A program made the position numbers and the translations under genes. The notes under the pieces are model-generated. The model ran no database searches and was not told the DNA's origin. It worked only from the letters and a program-made list of their open reading frames with translations. This document shows, piece by piece, positions 15,333 to 24,245 of a stretch of 35,693 nucleotides of DNA. Within the stretch, counting starts at the first letter, position 1. Each line of letters opens with the position of its first letter. The DNA comes from JACPHD01 sp964431805 (GTDB lineage: Bacteria > Patescibacteriota > Patescibacteriia > Patescibacteriales > GWC2-42-12): positions 1-35,693 of the forward strand of contig CAYSKV010000010.1 in the NCBI GenBank assembly GCA_964431805.1, written 5' to 3'.

Positions 15333-17177
15333 TTATTTTAATAGACCCTTTTTATTTATATAAGTCATAATTTTATAAACACATTCATTAAGCGACATTT
15401 GATCTGTTTTTAAATGTATGTCAGGATGTTTTGGTATCTCATATTCATCTCCTAGGCCAGTAAAATACTTTATTTGACCACTTCTTGCCTTTTTATAAAG
15501 ACCCTTGGCGTCTCTGGCTTCGCAAACTTCTAAGGGTGAATCTACAAAAATTTCAATAAAATTTTTGGCATTCCGCTTCGCTATTTGTCTGGATTTACGA
15601 TAAGGAGAAATAAAAGTTGCTAAAACTACAACTCCGTGTCGACTTAATAACCCGGCTACATATGATGCTCTTTTAATATTTTCATTTCTATCTATAGGAG
15701 AAAAGCCGAGATCATTAGTTAAATTTTTTCTCACTATATCGCCGTCCAGTCTTTCACAGTCAATATTTTGTTTTTTCAACTTCTTAAATACTTCATCCGC
15801 AATAGTGCTTTTTCCTGACCCAGATAGGCCAGTAAACCATAAAACCGAACCATTTTTAGTTAAAATCTTATCCACTTTTATATTTTTTTTTAATTTTATT
15901 TTTCCTTTATCTAAAATTATACCAGCCGCAACTGTATTTTTTGTTATTTCATCAATTAAAATAAAACCGCCAGTATTCCTATTCTTTAAAAAATGATCAT
16001 AGACCAGATAATCGTTACTCTTTAATAAAACTCGTCCAATTTCATTTAAATACAATTTATTAGTTTTGTTTTGATGTAGTGTTTTAATATTTAAACGATA
16101 ATAAATTGAACTAATTTCAACTCGACTTATTTTAGTCGACAACTTTATTAAATAACTTTTACCATTACACAATGGCTCATTAGATATACAACATAGCATT
16201 GCTTCTAGTTCATTATTTATTATTGGGACATTATTTTTTTTAGTAATCATATCACCACGGCCAATATCAACCTCCTCAGATAAAGTCACAACAACTGACT
16301 GTGGAGAAAAAGCATAATCCACCTTTTTACCGCCAATCATAATAGTTTTAATTTTTATTTTTTTCTCTAAAGGCAAAATAATCACTTCATCTCCAGTTTT
16401 AATAATACCGCTTTCAATTTTACCGGCATAACCACGAAAATTTTTTTTAGACCGAATGACTATTTGCACTGGCAAACGAAAATCAATTAAATTTCTATTT
16501 GTAAAAGATATATTTTCAATATAATATAACAACGTGTCACCGCCATACCATGGCATATGATTACCACGGCTAACAACCATATCACCTCTTAAAGCTGAAA
16601 TAGGGATAAACTGTAAATCTTTTATGTTTAACTTAGTTGCATAGTTAGTAAAATCATTTTTTATCTTTTCAAAAACAATCTGGCTATATCCAACTATATC
16701 CATTTTATTTACTACTACTATTATATGAGGTACACCCAATAGCGAAGACAAAAATAAATGGCGTTTTGATTGAATAGTTATGCCTCGACTAGCATCAATT
16801 AAAATCAAAACTATATCAGCCTCAGAGGCGCCAGTTATCATATTTCTAGTATATTGTTCATGCCCGGGGACATCAGCAATAATAATTCGACGTTTTGTTG
16901 TATTTAAATATCGAAAAGCTACGTCTATAGTAATTCCCTGCTCTCTTTCGGCCGTCAAACCATCGGTTAAGAGAGATAAATCAATATTTTTAAGACCCCT
17001 TTTTTCACTAATTTTTTTTATACCTAAAAGTTGATCCTTAAAAATAGCATTGCAATCGTAAAATAATCTACCAATTAGAGTTGATTTACCATCATCAACA
17101 CTACCGGCAGTGGTTAAACGTAATAATTCCCGATTTTGATAATTAACTATATTATTTTTTTTATCAATTTTTTTCAT
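15333..17177 (-). CDS. cysNC: Bifunctional sulfate adenylyltransferase subunit 1 / APS kinase (CysNC)
   Basis: A 614-residue fusion. The N-terminal GTPase half has GSVDDGKS at 25-32, DVPGHEQ at 102-108 and NKMD at 157-160, followed by EF-Tu-like beta-barrels. The C-terminal half has a second P-loop GLSGSGKS at 450-457, LDGDIVRKNL, and the APS-kinase FISPYR serine loop. With CysD it makes adenosine 5'-phosphosulfate, which the C-terminal kinase phosphorylates to PAPS. Fused CysNC usually serves PAPS supply for sulfotransferases or assimilation. No PAPS or APS reductase is in the window, and the sulfotransferase is two genes away, so sulfation is the likely purpose. Confidence 0.93.
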   Translation of the reverse strand: MKKIDKKNNIVNYQNRELLRLTTAGSVDDGKSTLIGRLFYDCNAIFKDQLLGIKKISEKRGLKNIDLSLLTDGLTAEREQGITIDVAFRYLNTTKRRIIIADVPGHEQYTRNMITGASEADIVLILIDASRGITIQSKRHLFLSSLLGVPHIIVVVNKMDIVGYSQIVFEKIKNDFTNYATKLNIKDLQFIPISALRGDMVVSRGNHMPWYGGDTLLYYIENISFTNRNLIDFRLPVQIVIRSKKNFRGYAGKIESGIIKTGDEVIILPLEKKIKIKTIMIGGKKVDYAFSPQSVVVTLSEEVDIGRGDMITKKNNVPIINNELEAMLCCISNEPLCNGKSYLIKLSTKISRVEISSIYYRLNIKTLHQNKTNKLYLNEIGRVLLKSNDYLVYDHFLKNRNTGGFILIDEITKNTVAAGIILDKGKIKLKKNIKVDKILTKNGSVLWFTGLSGSGKSTIADEVFKKLKKQNIDCERLDGDIVRKNLTNDLGFSPIDRNENIKRASYVAGLLSRHGVVVLATFISPYRKSRQIAKRNAKNFIEIFVDSPLEVCEARDAKGLYKKARSGQIKYFTGLGDEYEIPKHPDIHLKTDQMSLNECVYKIMTYINKKGLLK

Positions 17178-17228
17178 TATATTTTTTATTCTCGTTAAAA
17201 TGAATTTAAACTGTATTTATAATTATTT

Positions 17229-18137
17229 TTAAAAATAACCTTCTTTTTTCTTTTCTTCCATGGAATTACTATCTGAACCTTGGTCAATTGCCCTGTTTTC
17301 TCGCTCAGAATTTTTTGCAATTATCACCTCTTTAACAATTTCTTTAATTGTTTTAGCTCTAGAACGAACTGCCCCCGTTGAAGGAGAGCAACCTAAAGTA
17401 CGATAACGAAATGTATCTTTAATCACTCGCTCATTTTTCCGAAAATGAACATATTCATCAAGACGTAAATATATTCCATGCCTTCTAACAACCTTCATTT
17501 TCTTAGCAAAATACAAAGGAACAACTTCAATTTTTTCTCTCTTAATATAAAGCCAGACATCGGCTTCAGTCCAATTAGAAAGTGGAAAAATTCTAACTGT
17601 TTCTTTTTTATTTATTTTAGTATTATAAATATGCCAAAGTTCAGGACGTTGATTTTTTGGATTCCAGGCGCCATTTTTATCACGAAAAGAAAAAATTCTT
17701 TCTTTAGCTCTAGATTTTTCTTCTTCCCGTCTAGCTCCACCAAAAGCGGCATCAAATTTATATTTCTCCATAGCTTCCAACAACGGTTTAGTTTTTTTAT
17801 AATAAATATATTCATCAGTATTTGCTAGCTCCGGCCCCATAGCGCAAGCTCTAGCTTCCTGATTTTTACAAACAATTAATTTCACTCCAATTTTTTTTAT
17901 ATAATAATCGCGAAACTTTATCATTTCTTTAAATTTATATCCAGTATCAATATGAAGAAGAGGAAAAGTAATTTTGCCAGGCAAAAATGCTTTTTGCGCC
18001 AGTCGCAGCAAAACAGAAGAATCTTTACCGACAGAATAAAGCATAACGGGATTCTTAAATTCCGCTACAGCTTCGCGTATTATATGTATACTCTCTGATT
18101 CCAATAGGTCTAAATAATTTATATTATACTTTCCCAT
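17229..18137 (-). CDS. cysD: Sulfate adenylyltransferase subunit 2 (CysD)
   Basis: A 302-residue PP-loop enzyme with YSVGKDSS at about 34-41, the FPLLHIDTGYKF stretch, AFGGARREEEKSRAKERIFS, and the C-terminal RYRTLGCSPSTGAV typical of CysD. It catalyses ATP plus sulfate to APS, driven by GTP hydrolysis in CysN. It precedes cysNC by 51 bases. A possible extended -10 (TGCTATAAA) lies upstream on the minus strand at 18211-18219, which could give cysDNC a second promoter; no good -35 accompanies it. Confidence 0.93.
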   Translation of the reverse strand: MGKYNINYLDLLESESIHIIREAVAEFKNPVMLYSVGKDSSVLLRLAQKAFLPGKITFPLLHIDTGYKFKEMIKFRDYYIKKIGVKLIVCKNQEARACAMGPELANTDEYIYYKKTKPLLEAMEKYKFDAAFGGARREEEKSRAKERIFSFRDKNGAWNPKNQRPELWHIYNTKINKKETVRIFPLSNWTEADVWLYIKREKIEVVPLYFAKKMKVVRRHGIYLRLDEYVHFRKNERVIKDTFRYRTLGCSPSTGAVRSRAKTIKEIVKEVIIAKNSERENRAIDQGSDSNSMEEKKKEGYF

Positions 18138-18231
18138 ATTCTATAAATAACAATCTAAATGAATAATTTTTAAAAAATAATTACTTATTAATTTATAACT
18201 ATTTTAATTTTTTATAGCATTGTGATGGATA

Positions 18232-18987
18232 TTAATAACCAAGGAGTTCATTTATATCTAGCGCTCTTGTATTGTTAATTTTATTAAATAAATCACTAGA
18301 AATTTTTCTTCTTGGCAATAAACTAATATTACTATTTTTAGCACCTCGAGAATGTTCTGGAGTATCAATATCTCCAGTTACATTAAAATAATTTGAAAAA
18401 TTTTTAAACCGACTGCTATATTTCATGCCAGTATAATTACAAATTGCGTTCATTGTTTTAACCGGATTTTTGCAAAAATCTTCATAATAAAAAATTTTAA
18501 TATCACAATTAATTATTGAAACAATAAATTCATAAAGATACTCAAGATTCTTATCATAAAAAGTTCTCGGTGAGGCATTAAATGATAACCAAATATCAAT
18601 AGAATCTCTTACTAGCACAAATGATCTGACGGGAAAATATTTTGAAACCATATTAAAAGTCGCTAAACTTTTTGATGGGTTAAAATTATTATATCGAGAA
18701 GGCACAAAACTACCAAACGTCCAATCTCTGATAACTAAAATTTGTCCTGTTTGTAAACAATGATTGTAAAGTTCTTTTATATTTTCAACAAAACCTTCCG
18801 ACTTTAATATAATACCATACCATTTTTTTACTTGATCTTTTATAGTATTACATGAACTAGGGCATAATACTTCAACATTAATTTCTGATAGCATAATCAC
18901 ACCTGGCATACTAGCTATACACCTATTAAGAAGCGTGCCGCCTGATCGCGCATAAGACAACATTATAATTATTGGTTTTCTATTCAT
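18232..18987 (-). CDS. PAPS-dependent sulfotransferase family protein
   Basis: A 251-residue protein with the 5'-phosphosulfate-binding loop SYARSGGTLLNRC at 11-23 and a 3'-phosphate-binding segment VLVRDSIDIWLSF at about 124-136. Both are the standard PAPS-contacting elements. It would transfer sulfate from PAPS to a hydroxyl or amine on a carbohydrate, lipid, peptide or small molecule; the acceptor is unknown. No signal peptide or membrane anchor is evident, so a cytoplasmic acceptor is favoured. It lies between the radical SAM gene (10 bases away) and cysD. Confidence 0.85.
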   Translation of the reverse strand: MNRKPIIIMLSYARSGGTLLNRCIASMPGVIMLSEINVEVLCPSSCNTIKDQVKKWYGIILKSEGFVENIKELYNHCLQTGQILVIRDWTFGSFVPSRYNNFNPSKSLATFNMVSKYFPVRSFVLVRDSIDIWLSFNASPRTFYDKNLEYLYEFIVSIINCDIKIFYYEDFCKNPVKTMNAICNYTGMKYSSRFKNFSNYFNVTGDIDTPEHSRGAKNSNISLLPRRKISSDLFNKINNTRALDINELLGY

Positions 18988-18997
18988 TTGCTAAAAT

Positions 18998-19948
18998 TTA
19001 TTTTAAAAAATTATATTTATTAGAAATATTTTTTATTTGTTTTTTTATATCTTCAATAGACCCTTCTTTTGGAGCAGTATAATATGAAGGGGTATATAAA
19101 AATTTACCATTACGACCGCCAAGCCAATATCTTCCGTCAAGAAGTATTTTTTTCTGACCGCCTTTTAAATAAATTTTAAATTCAGGAGAAATGGGGGCAA
19201 TTCTAAAGAAAAAATTTTTAGAAAACTGATATATTAACCCATATTTTTTATTTATTACTGATTCGACAATATTTATTTTTTTATTATTTATCCATTCGGT
19301 TACTAAATTTTTTATATCCTCAACAGACACCTGAGAATTATTAATATTTAATTCCTCTATCAATTTTAAATTTATATGATTGTCATAACAAAAATTAAAT
19401 AATTCAACTAACGTTGGTAAATTTATATATGTCACAGGGGTATTAAATTCAACTCTCGCTCCATTTTTCATTATAACCTTCGCTGAATCTAAAATATTTT
19501 TAATCCTCTCATTATAAATTTTTTTTCTAACCGTTTCTTCGTATACATTTAAATTTAAAGAGGGTACATGAATATGAAAATCTAATAAACCACTTTTTAT
19601 TAATAATAAACTAAGTTTAGGATTAATTAATGACCCATTAGTCGTAATACCAATATCTTTAATTTCTTGGTTTCTTAAAATACTAACTATCTCTGGCAAA
19701 TCATTTCTTAACATTGGTTCACCGCCCGTGAGTTGAACGTGAAGATGTAATTTATTTATTATTTCTTTTAATTCAACTGCTAATTTTTTTATTTGAAGTA
19801 AAGATAAATTTTTATACCCCTTATTATATTTACCATCAGTAAAAGGACCACAATATATACAATTTTGATTACATGCCCCAGTGACAGAAATTCTTATTTC
19901 GTAAAATGGCATTGTAATATTGTATTCTTTTTTATGTATTAAACTCAT
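18998..19948 (-). CDS. Radical SAM protein, MoaA-like
   Basis: A 316-residue protein with the CX3CX2C cluster motif (C26, C30, C33, in GACNQNCIYCGPF) and TGGEPMLR at about 74-81. The N-terminal two thirds look like MoaA. The C-terminal second [4Fe-4S] cysteine set of MoaA is not seen, so it is unlikely to make the molybdopterin precursor. I place the start at ATG 19948: a GGAGGG lies 6 bases upstream and the codon overlaps the preceding stop in an ATGA junction. A TTG in frame at 19960 would bury that ribosome site. Substrate unknown; it probably modifies the cluster's product. Confidence 0.82.
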   Translation of the reverse strand: MSLIHKKEYNITMPFYEIRISVTGACNQNCIYCGPFTDGKYNKGYKNLSLLQIKKLAVELKEIINKLHLHVQLTGGEPMLRNDLPEIVSILRNQEIKDIGITTNGSLINPKLSLLLIKSGLLDFHIHVPSLNLNVYEETVRKKIYNERIKNILDSAKVIMKNGARVEFNTPVTYINLPTLVELFNFCYDNHINLKLIEELNINNSQVSVEDIKNLVTEWINNKKINIVESVINKKYGLIYQFSKNFFFRIAPISPEFKIYLKGGQKKILLDGRYWLGGRNGKFLYTPSYYTAPKEGSIEDIKKQIKNISNKYNFLK

Positions 19949-20718
19949 ATAGCCCTCCAAGTTATTAAATCTCCTACCTTAACACCTAACTCTTTTGCAC
20001 CGTCTTTACATCTAACCTTACCTAATTCAGGTAAATCCATTGAACTACCGGGATAAAGAACCCAAGTTCCAGTATCTTGATTCATCATTCTCTCTGAAAC
20101 TACAGCTTCGGTTGACATTTCCCCGTTCACAAATATTTTTATCTTTATACCGTCTTTATAATTTGGAAAATTACCCTTTATTTTCATTAAACCAAAATTA
20201 TCTATATGAACAACTGTACCATCTAGAATTGAAAAATCACATAAGTCTTGTCTGCTAATTTTTTTGCCAAATTCCTCAAAAGCAATTCCTGATGCCATTT
20301 TAGCAACTACGGGAGAATGGATATATTTACCTCCAAAAGGATAAAATTTACTTTCTTTTATTTCATACAAAAGCTTTATACCAAAATCATCAAACAACCA
20401 ATTTAATGTTCCTGTATCCGCGCCTTCAAAATAAATATTATTTGCAAGTTTGCCAAAAATTCTTTTTGGTCTTTGCTTTAATGGATTAAGAATCAGCATA
20501 AATAGAACATCGTTTTTGTAATGATCCGCCATTAACCGGGCGAGAAAACCTCCATTTATAATTGAAAACTCTTCTGCAGGAACAAGAGGCTCAACCTGTG
20601 TATATTTATTCCCCAACTTTTCACACTCGAACAATATTTGTCTTCTCATTTCACAAAACGCAACATCCTTACAGTCTGTGATAATCACAATATACTTTAT
20701 TTTCTTTCTTTTTTTCAT
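19945..20718 (-). CDS. SAM hydroxide adenosyltransferase-fold protein (DUF62), divergent
   Basis: A 257-residue member of the SAM hydrolase/fluorinase/chlorinase superfamily, which attacks the 5' carbon of S-adenosylmethionine. Landmarks can be matched in order: TDCKD (14-18) for the usual TDFG..D, LNPLKQRPKR (77-86) for VDPGVGS.R, FEGADTGTL (98-105) for GPDNG.L, and FGGKYIHSPV (128-137) for FHGRDIFAPV. The Asp-Arg-His water-activating triad of hydrolases seems changed: Asp to N78 and His to G129, with Arg perhaps kept. It may therefore use another nucleophile, or be non-catalytic. It overlaps the radical SAM gene by 4 bases. Confidence 0.75.
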   Translation of the reverse strand: MKKRKKIKYIVIITDCKDVAFCEMRRQILFECEKLGNKYTQVEPLVPAEEFSIINGGFLARLMADHYKNDVLFMLILNPLKQRPKRIFGKLANNIYFEGADTGTLNWLFDDFGIKLLYEIKESKFYPFGGKYIHSPVVAKMASGIAFEEFGKKISRQDLCDFSILDGTVVHIDNFGLMKIKGNFPNYKDGIKIKIFVNGEMSTEAVVSERMMNQDTGTWVLYPGSSMDLPELGKVRCKDGAKELGVKVGDLITWRAI

Positions 20719-20777
20719 ACTTTTTATTTTAATTAAAATTAACTTAATATATTATCACAATTAAATTTAAAAAACAA

Positions 20778-22481
20778 CTAGTAATAGTCAATAACTGGTA
20801 TTATTAAAGCGTAGCTTATTGGCGTTTTTTTATATTCATCTGCCGGATCCATAATACTCGCTATATAAACTTTATTTGTTATTATAGATAATTTTTCATA
20901 TGCGTTTAAACGCATAATATCGCTAGGAGTAATAGTTTGAACAAATACTTCTTCGTGAATAACCGAATCTCTTGAATTAGTTTGTTTATAAGAATATGGG
21001 AGTTTAACGGTAATCTTTTTAGAATGCTGAATAATAGTTACTGTATACCAATGATGGTCTTGTTTTTTTGCTAACGACATTATTGCTTTAAAATTATCTT
21101 TATTGATGAAATTCTTTATCTCCGATTCAGCTTTTTTAAATTCATTGCTTTTCCATTTTTCTAATAATTTTTTTGTTTTATAACGAACAAAATCATTCTT
21201 TTTTTCTTGCCATTTTTTTTTACTTATAATTTTCCTGGACGAAGCAGCTGATTCAAAAATAAAAATATTAAAACTAGGCGGTAATAAAAACTTTTTTATT
21301 TCTTTGGCTGAGATATAAGAATTATGCCCTGCTTCAAATCTACCTGGAGGAAAAATGTCATAGCGATTATGTGCTCTGGCATAGGAAGCAAATGGAAATT
21401 TTTTCTGCGCACTTTTAGTTTCTCTATAAAGAATTTTTTTAAAAAAATTTACCAATTTTTTTGTTTCCCCTGTACGATCATAAAAAACTAAAAAACCTGG
21501 GGAAATTACAGTCTGATAAACCCCTGGATAAAATTTACCATTAGAAACAATATATCCTGGCATGTATGAAATAAAACCTTCGGGAACAATTTTATATCCA
21601 TCAATTACTGATTCAAGACGTTCACCGTTAAAGGTATGGCGAGCGTGGCAGGGATGTGTAAAAATATTCGTTCTAAAATCACGCATTATATAATGTTCAT
21701 CTTTTTTTGTTTGAAGGGATTTTTTAAGATCAAAATAAACCATTCTTCTAAACACTGAAGGAGTGACAAAGTGATTACTCACAGTAAATGACTGTCCGCA
21801 AATAGAAAATCTTTGACTAAATACTTCAGCGGAATTATTATGAAGTAATTTTTGAAAAATTTTTATTCTATTTAAAAATTTTTTCTTTTCTGCTGTAGGG
21901 AAAAGATCATCTCTCATGAATTTATTCCATGAAGATTTTTTAAAAAAATTTTTGTTTATAACAATAAGCGTATCTATGTCAGAAAAATCTTTATTTTTTT
22001 TATTTTCACGAATACCAAAAAATGGTATATAACTCATTGAACCACCAACAATAATAGAATCTACAACTTCGCAAAAAACTTCTGGTAAGCGTTCCATAAC
22101 TTGAAAACGTTCAATGGTTGGTACAATACTCTCCACAAATGATGGTTGGCGTTTACCGCAAATAACTGGTCCGGGATAAGTAAGAAACTTAGGCAAAAAT
22201 GTCAAGTTAATTATTTTTTTAATTTGGCGATCAAAATTTTTACGTACACTAATTTCCTTCCTATGCGCAGCAACATAATATGCATGCTCGCAGAGCGCGG
22301 CAGTCCACCCAGCAACCATTCGTTCGTCGGTAGGATCTCCGCAAAAATTTTTTATTTTATTAAGAAAAAAAAATATCTGATCAAACCAATTTTTCTCTGA
22401 AATACTAGCATAAGCCTTCTTGAATTCAATATGTATAACATCAATTGAAATTGAACATTTTTTATTATAATTACTAATCAT
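20778..22481 (-). CDS. Nucleotidyltransferase-fold protein of unknown role
   Basis: A 567-residue protein, otherwise unrecognised. Residues 143-174 carry a pol-beta-type nucleotidyltransferase signature: GGS (146-148) and SDIDTLIVI with D168 and D170. Such domains transfer NMP to hydroxyls, phosphates or proteins. About 140 residues precede it and nearly 400 follow, with no membrane spans or familiar motifs. A Tyr/His-rich stretch (SYARAHNRYDIFPPGRFEAGHNSY) stands out. The start ATG 22481 overlaps the asnB stop (ATGA); longer in-frame starts would run into asnB. Context suggests it activates or tags a precursor in the sulfation cluster. Confidence 0.6.
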   Translation of the reverse strand: MISNYNKKCSISIDVIHIEFKKAYASISEKNWFDQIFFFLNKIKNFCGDPTDERMVAGWTAALCEHAYYVAAHRKEISVRKNFDRQIKKIINLTFLPKFLTYPGPVICGKRQPSFVESIVPTIERFQVMERLPEVFCEVVDSIIVGGSMSYIPFFGIRENKKNKDFSDIDTLIVINKNFFKKSSWNKFMRDDLFPTAEKKKFLNRIKIFQKLLHNNSAEVFSQRFSICGQSFTVSNHFVTPSVFRRMVYFDLKKSLQTKKDEHYIMRDFRTNIFTHPCHARHTFNGERLESVIDGYKIVPEGFISYMPGYIVSNGKFYPGVYQTVISPGFLVFYDRTGETKKLVNFFKKILYRETKSAQKKFPFASYARAHNRYDIFPPGRFEAGHNSYISAKEIKKFLLPPSFNIFIFESAASSRKIISKKKWQEKKNDFVRYKTKKLLEKWKSNEFKKAESEIKNFINKDNFKAIMSLAKKQDHHWYTVTIIQHSKKITVKLPYSYKQTNSRDSVIHEEVFVQTITPSDIMRLNAYEKLSIITNKVYIASIMDPADEYKKTPISYALIIPVIDYY

Positions 22482-24241
22482 ATATTGAAATTTAATTGCT
22501 TCATAAAACTTTCTAGACATAAAAGTGTCCAAAGACGCTGTGCAGCACGTTCATGTTTGTGACTGTTAATATAAAAATCATATAGATATTTATCGATATT
22601 CTTTTCAGAAAAAATTAATTTTATCGAGGCATTAGAATTTAATTTTTTATATAAATATTTTTTCATAACAGGATTAAGTAACCACTGTTCTATGGGAGCA
22701 CCAAAACCTTGTTTACGACGATAAACAAAATTATATGGCATATATTCAGTAAGAATATCTTTTAAAATATACTTTTGTTCCCCGTTACTAACTTTGTATT
22801 TATATGGTAAATTAAATACAAATTCTATTAAAGCCGTATCTAAAAAGGGTGAACGAACCTCAAGGCCATGCATCATACTCGCTCGGTCAACTTTTGTAAG
22901 AATTTGACCAGGCAAATGAGAAGTTAAATCAAATAACGCAACACAATCCATGGGATCAGCTAAATTTTTATAAATATCTTTGGCAACAATATCATCATTA
23001 ATCATATTCGAAGAATCCCAAAGCATTTTTCGCTGCTTTAAAGGAAATGCGCATATTGAATTAATACGTTCATTAAAAGAATTAAGACTAGACTCTGAAA
23101 AAACATAATTATTTGAATCAAAATTTTTATGTTTTATATGCCACTTATATCCTAAAAATAATTCATCCGCTCCATCTCCGGAGAGCACTACTTTCACTTT
23201 CTGCGATGCCATATAAGATATAAGATGCTGAGGAAAATCAGATGTATCAGCATGTGGTTCATCAAAATAAGCAATCACCTCATCAAGCTCGTGAGTTAAG
23301 CATTTATCAATTTGTAGTACAAAATGTTCGCCACCAATTCTGTCACATACTTGTTTAGCAAAAGGAAACTCATTAATACCTTTATAGTTCACAGAAAAAG
23401 TCTTTAGTGGATAATTAATTTCTTTTGCTGCTAAAAACGTAACTAGTGAGGAATCTATTCCTCCGGAAAGAAAAGCACCTATTTCTACGTCAGAATTAGC
23501 TAATCTTTTTTTTACTGCTTCACATAGAAGTCGATGAACTTCTGCCTTTGCCTCTTCATAAGAAATATTAATTGGCCGGTAAGCGACTGCCCAGTATCTT
23601 TTGAGTAAAAATTTTCCCTTTTTAAAAACACCACTATGCGCGGGTGGAATCTGATGAACATTTTTATAAATAGACTTCCAAGGAGGTATATACATTAATC
23701 TAAGATAATTATCAACCGCTTTGTAATCTATTTGTGGCATTAGTACTCCGGAGGCAATAAGTGCTTTTATTTCAGAAGCAACTAATATCGTGTCATTATC
23801 AAAAAAGTAATAAAGTGGTTTTTTTCCTAATCTATCACGTGCAATAAACATTTCGTCTCGTTCATCATCCCAAATTACAAAAGCAAACATGCCATCTAAA
23901 TATTTAGGACAATCACTGCCCCACATCTGATATGCCTTCAAAATTGTTTCTGCATCTGATTGTGTCCGAAAATGATACCCTTTTTTCTCTAATTTAGAAC
24001 GTAATTCAAGATGATTATAAATTTCACCATTAAAAGTTATAGCTAATTTACCATCTAACATAGGTTGCTTGCCCATCTTTAAATCAAGAATAGCTAACCG
24101 TCGGTGTCCGAGCCAACAATTTAAAAAAAATTGCTCCCCTTCATCGTCTGGACCGCGATGTTTCAATTTTTGGAGCATAGCTTTAGTCCTATAGCGATTT
24201 ATATTTATTTTTGTCCCAACGATAGCTGCTATTCCACACAT
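22478..24241 (-). CDS. asnB: Asparagine synthase (glutamine-hydrolysing), AsnB family
   Basis: A 587-residue two-domain amidotransferase. The N-terminal nucleophile is Cys2 (MCGIAAIVG), with RGPDDEG and NGEIYN glutamine-site motifs. The synthetase half has the PP-loop LSGGIDSS near 265-272 and SGDGADELFLGY. Length and motifs are those of active AsnB, which makes asparagine from aspartate with glutamine nitrogen. Inside biosynthetic or polysaccharide loci AsnB paralogues often amidate other carboxylates, which is plausible here because it is sandwiched between a kinase (4-base gap) and a nucleotidyltransferase (4-base overlap). Confidence 0.92.
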   Translation of the reverse strand: MCGIAAIVGTKININRYRTKAMLQKLKHRGPDDEGEQFFLNCWLGHRRLAILDLKMGKQPMLDGKLAITFNGEIYNHLELRSKLEKKGYHFRTQSDAETILKAYQMWGSDCPKYLDGMFAFVIWDDERDEMFIARDRLGKKPLYYFFDNDTILVASEIKALIASGVLMPQIDYKAVDNYLRLMYIPPWKSIYKNVHQIPPAHSGVFKKGKFLLKRYWAVAYRPINISYEEAKAEVHRLLCEAVKKRLANSDVEIGAFLSGGIDSSLVTFLAAKEINYPLKTFSVNYKGINEFPFAKQVCDRIGGEHFVLQIDKCLTHELDEVIAYFDEPHADTSDFPQHLISYMASQKVKVVLSGDGADELFLGYKWHIKHKNFDSNNYVFSESSLNSFNERINSICAFPLKQRKMLWDSSNMINDDIVAKDIYKNLADPMDCVALFDLTSHLPGQILTKVDRASMMHGLEVRSPFLDTALIEFVFNLPYKYKVSNGEQKYILKDILTEYMPYNFVYRRKQGFGAPIEQWLLNPVMKKYLYKKLNSNASIKLIFSEKNIDKYLYDFYINSHKHERAAQRLWTLLCLESFMKQLNFNI

Positions 24242-24245
24242 AATA

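Noticed and set aside
19949..19960. TTG start for the radical SAM protein
   Set aside because: It would place the GGAGGG ribosome site inside the coding sequence; ATG 19948 is correctly spaced and coupled.
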